Assembly: GCA_030272585.1 (NCBI GenBank)
Contig: BSYQ01000012.1
Location: 2,418,001 to 2,482,000, forward strand
DNA length: 64,000 bases
Reading direction: 5' to 3'
DNA from: Bryopsis sp. KO-2023
Taxonomy: Eukaryota > Chlorophyta > Ulvophyceae > Bryopsidales > Bryopsidaceae
Shown: positions 1 to 7,932 of the stretch, one piece after another
How positions within the stretch are numbered: the stretch's first letter is position 1
Layout: each line of letters opens with the position of its first letter
Translations under genes and position numbers: made by a program
Notes under the pieces: model-generated
Database searches by the model: none
What the model was told of the DNA's origin: nothing
What the model saw: only the letters and a program-made list of their open reading frames with translations

Positions 1-2
1 CA

Positions 3-542
3 CATGCAGTTTTGGAGGCCAAAATCTCGCCCGGGGAGGCAGAAGAATGGAAAGTGGGCCTCAGGGCGGATGCTACCCTCAGACCCATCTTGTCGAAGCT
101 GGAGAAAGGAGAAACTATTCCAGGCTATTCGTTGAACCACGATGGCCTACTTTACTACAAGGACTCTACGCATCAGGACCAGGCACCTAAGGTTGTGGTG
201 CCCGCAAATAAACGCCAGGTGGTTCTACACGATCACCATGATGTGCCTATGTCAGGACATCCTGGAGTGGCCAGGACGGCCGAAATTGTGAGTCGTCGAT
301 ACTGGTGGCGCGGCTGGAGGCGAGCTGTTGACCACTATGTCCGCACCTGTCCCACGTGCCAAGTTATGAAGACGGAACATGCGAAGCAAAAAGGATTGCT
401 GAATCCGCTTCCCATTCCGACTTCCAAGTGGGAGCAGATCACGACCGACCTCGTTACAGATTTACCGAAATCCAACGGGTTTATGGCCGTATCTGTCTGG
501 GTGGACAGGCTCACGAAAATGTGCAAATTCGTGCCATGTACC
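3..542 (+). CDS. Chromovirus integrase, N-terminal part (interrupted)
   Basis: Open reading frame entering from the left edge. It encodes the end of the RNase H to integrase linker, an HHCC zinc-binding domain (two His around 'HHDVPMSGH', then CPTC) and the start of the DDE core (WEQITTDLV, with the first catalytic Asp). The frame runs in register to position 542, where an LTR element starts after target duplication TGTACC. It resumes at 5253 without loss: the codons on either side read V-P-C-T then K-E-I. The protein joins newly made element DNA to the chromosome. The insertion destroys this copy. Confidence 0.88.
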
Positions 543-1009
543 TGTAACCACCAACCACGTCGCCTGGACAGATTAGGTCACCTCCACAGAAGGAGTGCTG
601 CCACAGAACTGGGACTGTGGCAGCAGTGCAGTATAGATTGTGGTGAAGGAGCAGTCCTGCCACAGCACGGTTTTTTTATAACGATTTGTCAAGGTTTCTA
701 AGGGCAGTTGGGTAGTAGTTAGACCGTCCATTTGTTAGGTTCAATAAGGGTTAGTAAGGGTTATTATAGGTCAAAGAGGTAGCTAGGTTGTAGCTGAAGT
801 CCATTGGGGCTGAAGCTACAGTTTTTGTATTTATAAAGCACCTCTGAACATATTCGATGTAAGACTCTTTGTTGCTTGAGTTTTGTCTTCTCCTTTCCGA
901 CCTTCGCACACTATCCCGTTCACTCACGAGCCTTTAGGCTCTTTTCCGTTCTCCCCACGATCAGTTCCTCCGCAGGGGTGACCTTTTGGGGAGAGACGAC
1001 GTTATTTGG
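543..1009 (+). repeat. 5' LTR of nested element 1
   Basis: Begins TGTAACC. A TATA-like motif (TATTTATAAAG) lies near 829 and a run of Ts near 668-674. Identical along its length to 4773-5239. It ends TTATTTGG directly before the primer-binding site, whereas the 3' LTR has seven more bases, GGTTACA. Confidence 0.85.
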
Positions 1010-1026
1010 TGGTTTCGGAGCCTAGG
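1010..1026 (+). promoter_or_regulatory. Primer-binding site of nested element 1
   Basis: TGGTTTCGGAGCC follows the 5' LTR directly. The leading TGG matches the CCA tail of a tRNA. The same 13-mer follows the 5' LTRs at 9277 and 46891. It differs from the common initiator-Met site TGGTATCAGAGC, so the primer tRNA is not assigned. Confidence 0.75.
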
Positions 1027-1229
1027 TCGAAAATCTGGCTGAGGGGTCGACCCCACCGTGGTTATCCAAGGAGCTACTCGAGTATCTCGAATCAAATCGA
1101 GATCTAAGGAAGAGATATAGAGAGCTCTTCAAGGAGGAAGGACTACAACCGCCGGAAGAACTGCATTTGGACACAACTGAAAGCTCGAGCTCGGAGGATT
1201 CATCGGGTAGCAGTAGTTCCGCTGGAATC

Positions 1230-3212
1230 ATGGCAGCACCAATGCCATTACCGCCGCCACTGCCGGCAGCTCCCTTGGACAAAATCTCTCGCTTTGAGAC
1301 GGTGACTTCCAGGAACTTCAGATATGTTTTCCAAAGAGCACACTTATATGCAGCATTTCCGCAGTTCTGTGCGTGTTTGGTGGATCATTATTCACCCGAC
1401 GGAGCCGGGGAGAATATCCTTCCGATTATCTACGAAGTGTCTCCACACACAGTTGCCAGTTTTGACGCAGCATATCCGCCAGGAACCCATGACAGGGGTA
1501 GAAGAGATCCTCCGGCGACCAACGCCACGATCGACAATTTGAAGATGAACTTGGTTGGATATCTGGTGCACTCGAGGATCATAAACGAGTCTCCCGCAGA
1601 GAAAGAAGCAATATTGAGGAAGTGTGTCAAGAAGAAAGGCCAAACATGGCTAGTTTGGCTGGAGCACTTTCGCCAGGAAGCTCTGGCGGTAGAATCCGAT
1701 GTTGAAGATACAAGAGTCAAGGACATCTTCTTCAAACTCCTTCCGAAGGACTGCAGAAACGGTATCGCGGGAATGCCGACCATTAACTACAAGGATGTGA
1801 TCCAAAACGCAAAGGAATGGTTGATCAACGTCTTTCGTTTGGTTGATACCAGCGCCCACACTGGAGGGGATGCAATGGACATTGGAGCGGTAGGCGAGAC
1901 TACGGCACCTGCAGAAACGGAAGCGCCGGTGAGACAAGGAGAACTTCCGCAGACCGATTGGCAACAAAAGCTGAAAGAGGTACCGTTTGGCTCTCTCAAG
2001 TTTTTCATCACTCAATTGAGTAAGAGAGATCGAAGATTCAAAGGTTTTTTGAGCTGGTTGGCAAAGAGCGGCGGCGGCGGAAGCGGAGGCAACGGCGGAT
2101 TCAGGAACAACGGAGGTGGATTCAGAAGAGGAGGAACGCCGTATCGTGGAATGCCTACAAGAACCGTTCAATTCGATGAACCCCAATTCGAAGACAACAA
2201 CGAGTTTGAAGGATTGGAAGAAGAAGATCTCTATCAACCCGAGACGAACTATGTCGGGACTATTTCTGCCGTGCCTGTGGCAAAAGTGCCGACGAGGAAA
2301 TGGAAGAAGTCCGAGAGAACGCAGTACCGTCGCGGGAATCCAACCGGTGGACCAAAGCAAACAAGGAGTTCCAAGAGTCCTGAAACCGGAGGGATCTTGA
2401 AGACCAAAACTTACAAGGAAGTTTTGACTGTGGGAAAATCAGCAGGACTCCTGACAACTAAGTTGTCTCTCGTGTCTACAGCCGCAGAAAGTGTGGAAGA
2501 GTTTGCTATCATCGATACGGGGGCAGCCGTCAACGTGATTTCCACGGATCTGGCAAAAAGATTGGGAGTCTCGCCACAGCAAGAAGGAGCACCCAGTAAA
2601 ATTCGAACGGCTGATGGCAGGACTGTGGAGACCGAAGGCAGCATTTCTTCCATCAAGATAGGAACCGAGGGGAAGAAGGTTTCTGCGGATTTCTACGTGA
2701 TGAAGGAGCCCGGATACGAGCTGTTGGTCGGCATGCCTATTCTCAACTCCTTGAACGCCGTGATTGACGTTCGAAGGAAGAAGATCCACATAGGATCTGG
2801 AAAAACTCTCCAATGCATGGTCACAAGACTGCCTGAGGAAGTAGTGCTTCCAGAAAGGGAGAAAACGGACGGAGAGAGTGTGGAGCTGACTTCTGCCAAA
2901 AGGCATCTCAAGATCATCAACGTGGCAAAGGATCGTTATTCGGTACCTCTGGGGAGAAACTTGGTGCTCAAGCCGCATTCACTCTCCACGATTTGGATAC
3001 CGATCAAGACATCCAAGGAGATCGAGCTCAGTCCAGTCGTTCCGAATGGCAGTATCGCCATTCATGCAGGATTGAATTATAAGGGTCAGTACCTCCGCAT
3101 CCAAATCAGCAATTGGAATGACCTGCCCGTCCAATTGCCGAGCAACTACAAGGTTGCGACTTTCGTGCACGAGGGACCCGTCAAATTCAATGACCGAGAG
3201 GTATCAAACTAG
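1230..3212 (+). CDS. Gag-protease polyprotein, nested element 1
   Basis: The frame is open from 1026 (just after a TAG) to the TAG at 3210-3212. The first ATG is at 1230, so either a non-AUG start or this ATG is used. It has a capsid-like helical region (about residues 20-200 from the ATG), a glycine/arginine-rich RNA-binding stretch (GGGG, FRNNGG, FRRGG) in place of a CCHC zinc knuckle, and an aspartic protease with the active site IIDTGAAVNVIS and the second motif LLVGMPILN. A further domain of about 150 residues, rich in beta-type segments, follows as a linker to RT. The protein packages element RNA and cleaves the polyprotein. Confidence 0.82.
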   Translation: MAAPMPLPPPLPAAPLDKISRFETVTSRNFRYVFQRAHLYAAFPQFCACLVDHYSPDGAGENILPIIYEVSPHTVASFDAAYPPGTHDRGRRDPPATNATIDNLKMNLVGYLVHSRIINESPAEKEAILRKCVKKKGQTWLVWLEHFRQEALAVESDVEDTRVKDIFFKLLPKDCRNGIAGMPTINYKDVIQNAKEWLINVFRLVDTSAHTGGDAMDIGAVGETTAPAETEAPVRQGELPQTDWQQKLKEVPFGSLKFFITQLSKRDRRFKGFLSWLAKSGGGGSGGNGGFRNNGGGFRRGGTPYRGMPTRTVQFDEPQFEDNNEFEGLEEEDLYQPETNYVGTISAVPVAKVPTRKWKKSERTQYRRGNPTGGPKQTRSSKSPETGGILKTKTYKEVLTVGKSAGLLTTKLSLVSTAAESVEEFAIIDTGAAVNVISTDLAKRLGVSPQQEGAPSKIRTADGRTVETEGSISSIKIGTEGKKVSADFYVMKEPGYELLVGMPILNSLNAVIDVRRKKIHIGSGKTLQCMVTRLPEEVVLPEREKTDGESVELTSAKRHLKIINVAKDRYSVPLGRNLVLKPHSLSTIWIPIKTSKEIELSPVVPNGSIAIHAGLNYKGQYLRIQISNWNDLPVQLPSNYKVATFVHEGPVKFNDREVSN

Positions 3213-4777
3213 AAAGGCCCGTCGAAAGGGGACTTCGGACGGGCCTAACTAGATCCGAACAAGACAAAGAAGCTATGGCAGAAGCGCTAAAGGACATGGT
3301 GAGGAAACACCCGGAGGTATTCGGCCCGATCATACCTCCGAAGCAAACGAAAATGGAGGAAATGGCAGTCTCGATGGAGGAGTGCGGCTATAGGAGAGAG
3401 CCGCCGAAATCGAACGTCCCTCAAAGGAGTATCCAAGATCAGAGGTTGTCCGAAGAACAAGTGAAGGAGTGGCTAAAGGAACAAGTGGAGCTCGGGTTCA
3501 TAGAACCGTTGCAACGGAAGGACTACCCTCGCGGCGTATACTGGAATCCATCCCAGATAAGCTACTGCGAAAGGAGAAAGGGACCGAGGCCGATCATAGA
3601 CTTCAGGAAGCTCAATACCTACGGCAGTGATGAGCACCAACCGGGCATTCAAGACGCAAGAAGACTCGTGCGATCCGTTCCGAGCAAGTGGAAGTACTTC
3701 ATCGTCGTGGACATAGCCAAGGCATACAATAAAGTGCCGATCAAGAAAGAGGTCAAAGCGCTAACAGCGTTTAAAGTGGGAAGCAAGGAGTTCGTCAACA
3801 GTACCATTCCACACGGTACTTCGTGGTCCGTTCGAGTATTCAATGACAAGATGTGCCGCGTCTTTGAAGGTTTGGAGGAGTTCCGCCGCTACATGGATGA
3901 TCTGCTCATTGGCGGCGCTACTGTGGAGGAGTGCTTCCAGAACTTTGGTAAAATAGTTTCTCGTTGCAAGGAATATGGACTTCAGATCAACCAAAGGAAA
4001 ATCGTCAGTGGAACTGAGGTGAAGTTTCTCGGGTTCCACATTCAACAAGGAAAGTTTCATCCGGATATACCTTGGGAAAAAGTGAATGAAACTATTGCTA
4101 AACTGGTTGGAACGGCGGAACTGAGGGAGATTCAGCAGCTCCGCGGTTTGCTGAACGCTTTCAAAAACTCGACTCTGGAGTGGGACATGCAACATTTGCT
4201 ATCCAAGATGGAAGCCAATCAAGTACCGCCACAGGAGGTGAAGGCGGAACTACAAAGTAAGGTATCACAATGGCTGAGTCGTTGCTATTGCCGCGCATTT
4301 TCTGCCGGTGATACTCAGCGGAAGTTGTTTGTTGATTGGGCTTCTATTGATACATCAGAGTATTTTGGATATATTTTGACAGATGGTTCGGGAAGGATTT
4401 TATACCTCGGACACGGAAAAATAGGTGGACAACATTCAAGTTTCTTGGGGGAAGTGTTGGCAGCTATGAGCGCCGTTAAGGAAATACCCACAGATTTGTG
4501 GAGGGGAACTGCCGTTCAAATCTTTTCCGATAATTGGGCGGCAGTGAAAAGTTTATGGGCTCACCTCACCCAAGAGGGGAAAGAGGCAGCACCGATTAAG
4601 GATTTGAGAACTTTGAGAGCAGTAACGGGGATCAAAGAAATTTTGCAGTTCAGCGGTTGTTCGAGTATCTCCGTACAACACATAGATGGGAAAGCCAATT
4701 TTGTGGCCGATCATTTGAGTAGATGGTATGAAATTCGGAGTACATCACAGTGGAAACGAAGTGGGTTACAGCTGTAA
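3194..4777 (+). CDS. Reverse transcriptase-RNase H, nested element 1
   Basis: The frame is open from 3194, with the first ATG at 3275. RT motifs in order: RPIIDFRKLN, VVDIAKAY (first catalytic Asp), the PHGTSWSVRVFN region, RRYMDDLLIG (catalytic YMDD, where most Ty3 elements have YLDD or YIDD), KFLGFHI. RNase H follows with LFVDWAS, GEVLAAM, IFSDNWAAV and a terminal ANFVADHLSR, so the Asp, Glu and Asp positions are all present. The thumb and connection are short. No integrase follows: the last residues are coded by the tract before the 3' LTR and the TAA stop is at LTR bases 3-5. The frame is intact. Confidence 0.88.
   Translation, partial: PRGIKLERPVERGLRTGLTRSEQDKEAMAEALKDMVRKHPEVFGPIIPPKQTKMEEMAVSMEECGYRREPPKSNVPQRSIQDQRLSEEQVKEWLKEQVELGFIEPLQRKDYPRGVYWNPSQISYCERRKGPRPIIDFRKLNTYGSDEHQPGIQDARRLVRSVPSKWKYFIVVDIAKAYNKVPIKKEVKALTAFKVGSKEFVNSTIPHGTSWSVRVFNDKMCRVFEGLEEFRRYMDDLLIGGATVEECFQNFGKIVSRCKEYGLQINQRKIVSGTEVKFLGFHIQQGKFHPDIPWEKVNETIAKLVGTAELREIQQLRGLLNAFKNSTLEWDMQHLLSKMEANQVPPQEVKAELQSKVSQWLSRCYCRAFSAGDTQRKLFVDWASIDTSEYFGYILTDGSGRILYLGHGKIGGQHSSFLGEVLAAMSAVKEIPTDLWRGTAVQIFSDNWAAVKSLWAHLTQEGKEAAPIKDLRTLRAVTGIKEILQFSGCSSISVQHIDGKANFVADHLSRWYEIRSTSQWKRSGLQL
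3207..3246 (+). promoter_or_regulatory. Probable -1 recoding signal: stop codon followed by strong hairpin
   Basis: The Gag-protease frame ends AAC TAG (3207-3212). Two bases after the stop a hairpin starts: 3215-3223 (AGGCCCGTC) pairs with 3238-3246 (GACGGGCCT), continued by GAA/TTC after a bulge, around a seven-base loop. The RT frame is one base back (-1) and open from 3194, so the two frames overlap by 19 bases. Stop, a 5-base spacer from the last sense codon, and a stable stem are the arrangement of a -1 frameshift site. Reinitiation at the ATG at 3275 is the alternative. Confidence 0.6.
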
Positions 4778-4779
4778 CC
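4751..4779 (+). promoter_or_regulatory. Polypurine tract and palindromic U3 border, element 1
   Basis: TGGAAACGAAGTGGG (4751-4765) is a likely polypurine tract for plus-strand priming. It runs into GGTTACAGCTGTAACC (4764-4779), a perfect 16 bp palindrome whose right half is the start of the 3' LTR. Nested element 2 has the same palindrome at its own border. Confidence 0.6.
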
Positions 4780-5246
4780 ACCAACCACGTCGCCTGGACA
4801 GATTAGGTCACCTCCACAGAAGGAGTGCTGCCACAGAACTGGGACTGTGGCAGCAGTGCAGTATAGATTGTGGTGAAGGAGCAGTCCTGCCACAGCACGG
4901 TTTTTTTATAACGATTTGTCAAGGTTTCTAAGGGCAGTTGGGTAGTAGTTAGACCGTCCATTTGTTAGGTTCAATAAGGGTTAGTAAGGGTTATTATAGG
5001 TCAAAGAGGTAGCTAGGTTGTAGCTGAAGTCCATTGGGGCTGAAGCTACAGTTTTTGTATTTATAAAGCACCTCTGAACATATTCGATGTAAGACTCTTT
5101 GTTGCTTGAGTTTTGTCTTCTCCTTTCCGACCTTCGCACACTATCCCGTTCACTCACGAGCCTTTAGGCTCTTTTCCGTTCTCCCCACGATCAGTTCCTC
5201 CGCAGGGGTGACCTTTTGGGGAGAGACGACGTTATTTGGGGTTACA
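4773..5246 (+). repeat. 3' LTR of nested element 1
   Basis: Identical to the 5' LTR for 467 bases, then GGTTACA (5240-5246), which completes an inverted terminal pair TGTAACC...GGTTACA. Target duplication TGTACC follows. Confidence 0.85.
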
Positions 5247-5252
5247 TGTACC

Positions 5253-6224
5253 AAGGAGATTTCGGCGAAGGAGTACGCCGAGCTGTTTTTGGAGAAGGTG
5301 TTTCCGACCTCAGGGATCCCCTCAGTCATCGTTTCAGACAGGGACCCTCGGTTCACCAGCAAGTTCTACAAGGAGCTATTCAGGCTTCTCGGAACGGACC
5401 TCAGGATGTCAACAGCCCATCATCCTCAATCGGATGGGCAGAGCGAGGTTACCATCCGGACATTGGAGAACTTCCTTCGGCCTTACATTGAGGCTAGGCC
5501 GGAACGATGGAGCAGCTATTTGAGCACGGCCGAGTTTGCAGCCAACAATTCCATAAACGCCACGACGAAGTACTCACCCTACTACCTCATGTTCGGACAG
5601 AACCCAAGGGGACTGAACATGGACCGATCGAACACGACTGTTGAGGCCGCGGACGCAATGGTCTCACGAATGAATGACGACTTGAAGGACGCCAAGAAAC
5701 ACTATGCGACCGCTCAGGAACGCATGTGCCAAGTAGCCAACAAGAAGAGGAGGCACGTGGAGTTCCAGATCGGCCAGGAAGTGTGCCTGAGGAGTGCACA
5801 TTTACCTTTGGCGGTGACCAAACACATACCGTCTAAGGTCAGGCGTCGATTCATTGGGCCTTTCCGTATTCAGGCTGTAATATCACCGGTAGCCTACAAG
5901 ATCGGATTGCCTGAGTCGTGGAGATTGCATCCGGTATTTCACGTATCGAAGTTGAAGGAGTATCATCGGTCTGATGAGTTCGTAAGGGATGATCCTCCAG
6001 GCCCAGCATTGGTGGATGAGTTGTCAGGACAGGAAGAATTTGAGGTCGAGGCAATTCTCAGGACCAAAGGGACTGCAGGACGGAAAAGATACTTGGTGTT
6101 ATGGAAGGGTTACCCGGCTCATGAGGCCACATGGGAACCACTGGAGAATCTGACGCATTGTGCGGATATGCTGGCGGAATTTGAAATCAAGGACGCCCGC
6201 AATAAGAAAGAATCTCGGAAGTGA
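5253..6224 (+). CDS. Chromovirus integrase core C-terminal part plus chromodomain
   Basis: Continuation of the interrupted integrase. It shows the second catalytic Asp (VIVSDRDPRF), the catalytic Glu in HPQSDGQSEV, the GPF-type C-terminal region (RRRFIGPFRI) and a terminal chromodomain (EVEAILRTKG, then YLVLWKGYP and TWEPLENL). Chromodomains of this group tether integration complexes to methylated-histone chromatin. The frame has no stop until 6222-6224. As it is split from its N-terminal half by 4.7 kb, this copy cannot be functional, but the lack of other damage suggests it was intact until the insertion. Confidence 0.9.
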   Translation, partial: KEISAKEYAELFLEKVFPTSGIPSVIVSDRDPRFTSKFYKELFRLLGTDLRMSTAHHPQSDGQSEVTIRTLENFLRPYIEARPERWSSYLSTAEFAANNSINATTKYSPYYLMFGQNPRGLNMDRSNTTVEAADAMVSRMNDDLKDAKKHYATAQERMCQVANKKRRHVEFQIGQEVCLRSAHLPLAVTKHIPSKVRRRFIGPFRIQAVISPVAYKIGLPESWRLHPVFHVSKLKEYHRSDEFVRDDPPGPALVDELSGQEEFEVEAILRTKGTAGRKRYLVLWKGYPAHEATWEPLENLTHCADMLAEFEIKDARNKKESRK

Positions 6225-6471
6225 TGTAACCAGACATGGCGAAGGGGAAGTCGGAGGGAAAGATGATGTTACACAGCACTCACGTACAGGTTGGTATGGG
6301 ACAACGTAAGCTGTACGATGAGGAGCTGAGGTGATGGAGGTGACTTCCGGCCATGACTGCATCCTCTGAGGATGTCTGCCTGCTGATGCGGCCTGAGATC
6401 TCCAGTCAGGCCTGAGGGTAACTAAGCAATATAAGCAACAACAGGGGATAGGAAGTTACAGCACACAGAGC
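6225..6471 (+). other. Chromovirus spacer between integrase and downstream ORF
   Basis: No reading frame of note. A purine-rich run (GGGGAAGTCGGAGGGAAAG, 6244-6262) followed by TGTTACACAGC could be read as a polypurine tract and LTR start, which would put the element's end here. The tract and LTR-like start at 8503-8523 fit better with the composition break at 17748. Confidence 0.4.
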
Positions 6472-6936
6472 CAGAGATAGGACTTGGGCCAAATTTTTGG
6501 TCCGACTCCGGTCCGGTCCGGTTACGGTCGGGTTACGGTCACCGTACTACGGCCGTAACTCCGTACCGTAACCGGAGTAATATGTTGTTTTTACGGTACG
6601 GAACAGGTACGGTATAACTACGGTAGGCCCTAAATCACCGTGAAGTAGCGTGGTTCAGTGGTAAAGCGTTAGGCTGCAGTCAGTAGGGTCGCGGGTTCGA
6701 ATCCCCCTGGGTTCCTTTGGAATCGCGGGACCCTGCGGGGGTCACTTTCTACGGTTTACGGTTGTTACGGCCGTTACGGTCGTTACGGTCCGGTACGGAG
6801 CGGTACGGAGTGGTACGGTGCTACGGTTACGGCCGTAAAAGTACGATTTTCTGACGAAAATTGTACTCCGGTTACGGTCCGGTTACGGTGGTTACGGTCC
6901 GGTTACGGTGACCGTAACCGTAAAGTCCTATCTCTG
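6472..6936 (+). mobile_element. hAT-like miniature transposon (MITE) with tRNA-like insert, copy 1
   Basis: A 465 bp non-coding element with terminal inverted repeats CAGAGATAGGACTT and AAGTCCTATCTCTG (the right end reads AAAGTCCTATCTCTG). It is flanked by the 8 bp duplication CACAGAGC (6464-6471 and 6937-6944). Eight-base duplications and CAGAG ends suit the hAT superfamily. Inside are many copies of GGTTACGG or CCGTAACC in both orientations near the ends, as expected for transposase-binding subterminal repeats, plus a tRNA-like segment. A copy of the same length lies at 43335-43799 in the DIRS element, with the same order of parts and at least one base difference, so the family moved recently. 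Confidence 0.85.
6640..6716 (+). pseudogene. tRNA-like sequence (tRNA-Cys-like) inside the miniature transposon
   Basis: It contains an A-box-like TGGTTCAGTGGTAAAGC, a CTGCAG segment that would place a GCA anticodon (Cys), and a B box GGTTCGAATCC followed by CCCTGGGTTCC. The acceptor 5' strand does not pair with the 3' strand, and the anticodon stem is poor, so it is unlikely to be a working tRNA. The pol III promoter boxes are preserved. The copy at 43508-43584 differs by one base in the A box (GTGC for GTGG). Confidence 0.6.
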
Positions 6937-7014
6937 CACAGAGCCCAGGAGTAAACAGCAAAGAGCACAGAGCAAAAAGACCACCAGAGGAAACTCAGAA
7001 AGGAAACGGAAAAG

Positions 7015-7932
7015 ATGTCGGGTGTTGGACTTCCAAACTGGCTTGCTCAGGCCCAGAAGGAAATTGAGTTGCGCGACCATCGTGTGCAGATGGCGGAGGA
7101 GAAAGTGGAAAAACTCGAACAGGAGTTGACTCGTGTGAAAGCGGAACGGGCAGGCGTGTCGGAGGAGATGGTGGAAGAAGTTCGCGCGATGGGGAGAAAA
7201 ATCGACGAGTTACAGAAATCCCACCAACGGATTATGGACGTCTTGGAGGGACGACCCAAAGCGGCGGACCTTCCGAACCTTTCAACGCCTTCGTCGATCA
7301 GTGACAGCGAACCTACCGAAGACGACCAGGAAAAAGACACACCATCCTCGGATGACGACCCCATCCCGTTGCGCGCTGAGGATATCAAAGCTGAGCCAGG
7401 ACAACCCAAACCGCTGCCAGCTCCAGAGTCGACTACCCTCCATCCGCAGTGTATGGGATGTGGAACCCGACGGCCCCTTCGCAGTGGCGACCACCCCCTC
7501 TGCCCAGCGCATTTCACTTGCCAGACCCACTACACCGGGATGAAGCTGGCGCAGCGAGCGATGGAATGGTATAGCCAGGGGGTGCTGCCTAGCGTGGAGG
7601 TGATCCTGACGAACAAGTCCCCAGCCCAAGGAGAAGTGGAGAGAGTTCCAGACCCAGCGACCTCGGCAGCCAGATTCCCCTCGTGTCCCGTGTGCGCCAA
7701 GAAAGCGAATCGCGCTTGGTCAGGAAAGCTCAAGACGGATCTTCAGGAATGGGAAGGAGCTTACAGGAGAGCGGTCGGGTTGGAGCCGAGGAAAAGGGCG
7801 AAGCCAACGACGGAGTCGAGATCGGACGCAGCGGGAACCCAGGACGAGCCGGACGACACACCCAGGCCAAAGCGGCACACGGCGCAGCGGTCAGTGCCCC
7901 TTCCACCCAGGACCAGATCGAGCAAGAGGTAG
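7015..7932 (+). CDS. Coiled-coil, Cys-rich protein encoded downstream of the chromovirus integrase
   Basis: A 305-residue ORF with its own ATG. Residues about 10-80 form a strongly heptad-like, Lys/Glu-rich coiled coil. Residues 85-140 are acidic and Ser/Pro-rich. Residues about 143-230 carry paired Cys/His motifs (CMGC, CPAH, CQTH, then CPVC) that could bind zinc. The C-terminal 60 residues are basic (PRKRAK, RPKRH) and may be a nuclear localisation signal. There is no signal peptide or membrane segment, so it is not an envelope protein. Its place between the chromodomain and the putative 3' LTR makes it an additional ORF of the chromovirus. It could instead be the gag-like ORF of another damaged element. 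Confidence 0.6.
   Translation: MSGVGLPNWLAQAQKEIELRDHRVQMAEEKVEKLEQELTRVKAERAGVSEEMVEEVRAMGRKIDELQKSHQRIMDVLEGRPKAADLPNLSTPSSISDSEPTEDDQEKDTPSSDDDPIPLRAEDIKAEPGQPKPLPAPESTTLHPQCMGCGTRRPLRSGDHPLCPAHFTCQTHYTGMKLAQRAMEWYSQGVLPSVEVILTNKSPAQGEVERVPDPATSAARFPSCPVCAKKANRAWSGKLKTDLQEWEGAYRRAVGLEPRKRAKPTTESRSDAAGTQDEPDDTPRPKRHTAQRSVPLPPRTRSSKR

Larger units (their letters stand above)
543..5246 (+). mobile_element. Integrase-less LTR retrotransposon (nested element 1)
   Basis: A 4.7 kb element inserted in the chromovirus integrase and flanked by TGTACC (537-542 and 5247-5252). LTRs at 543-1009 and 4773-5239 keep a constant 4230 bp offset and I see no difference between them, so insertion is recent. 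Between them lie a primer-binding site, a Gag-protease ORF, and a reverse transcriptase-RNase H ORF. The RNase H frame runs directly into the 3' LTR, where its stop codon lies. There is no integrase domain before or after RT. Related elements must therefore be integrated by an enzyme supplied in trans. Confidence 0.88.

Noticed and set aside
6640-6716. A functional tRNA-Cys gene
   Set aside because: The acceptor strands do not pair and the anticodon stem is poor. Only the promoter boxes look intact.
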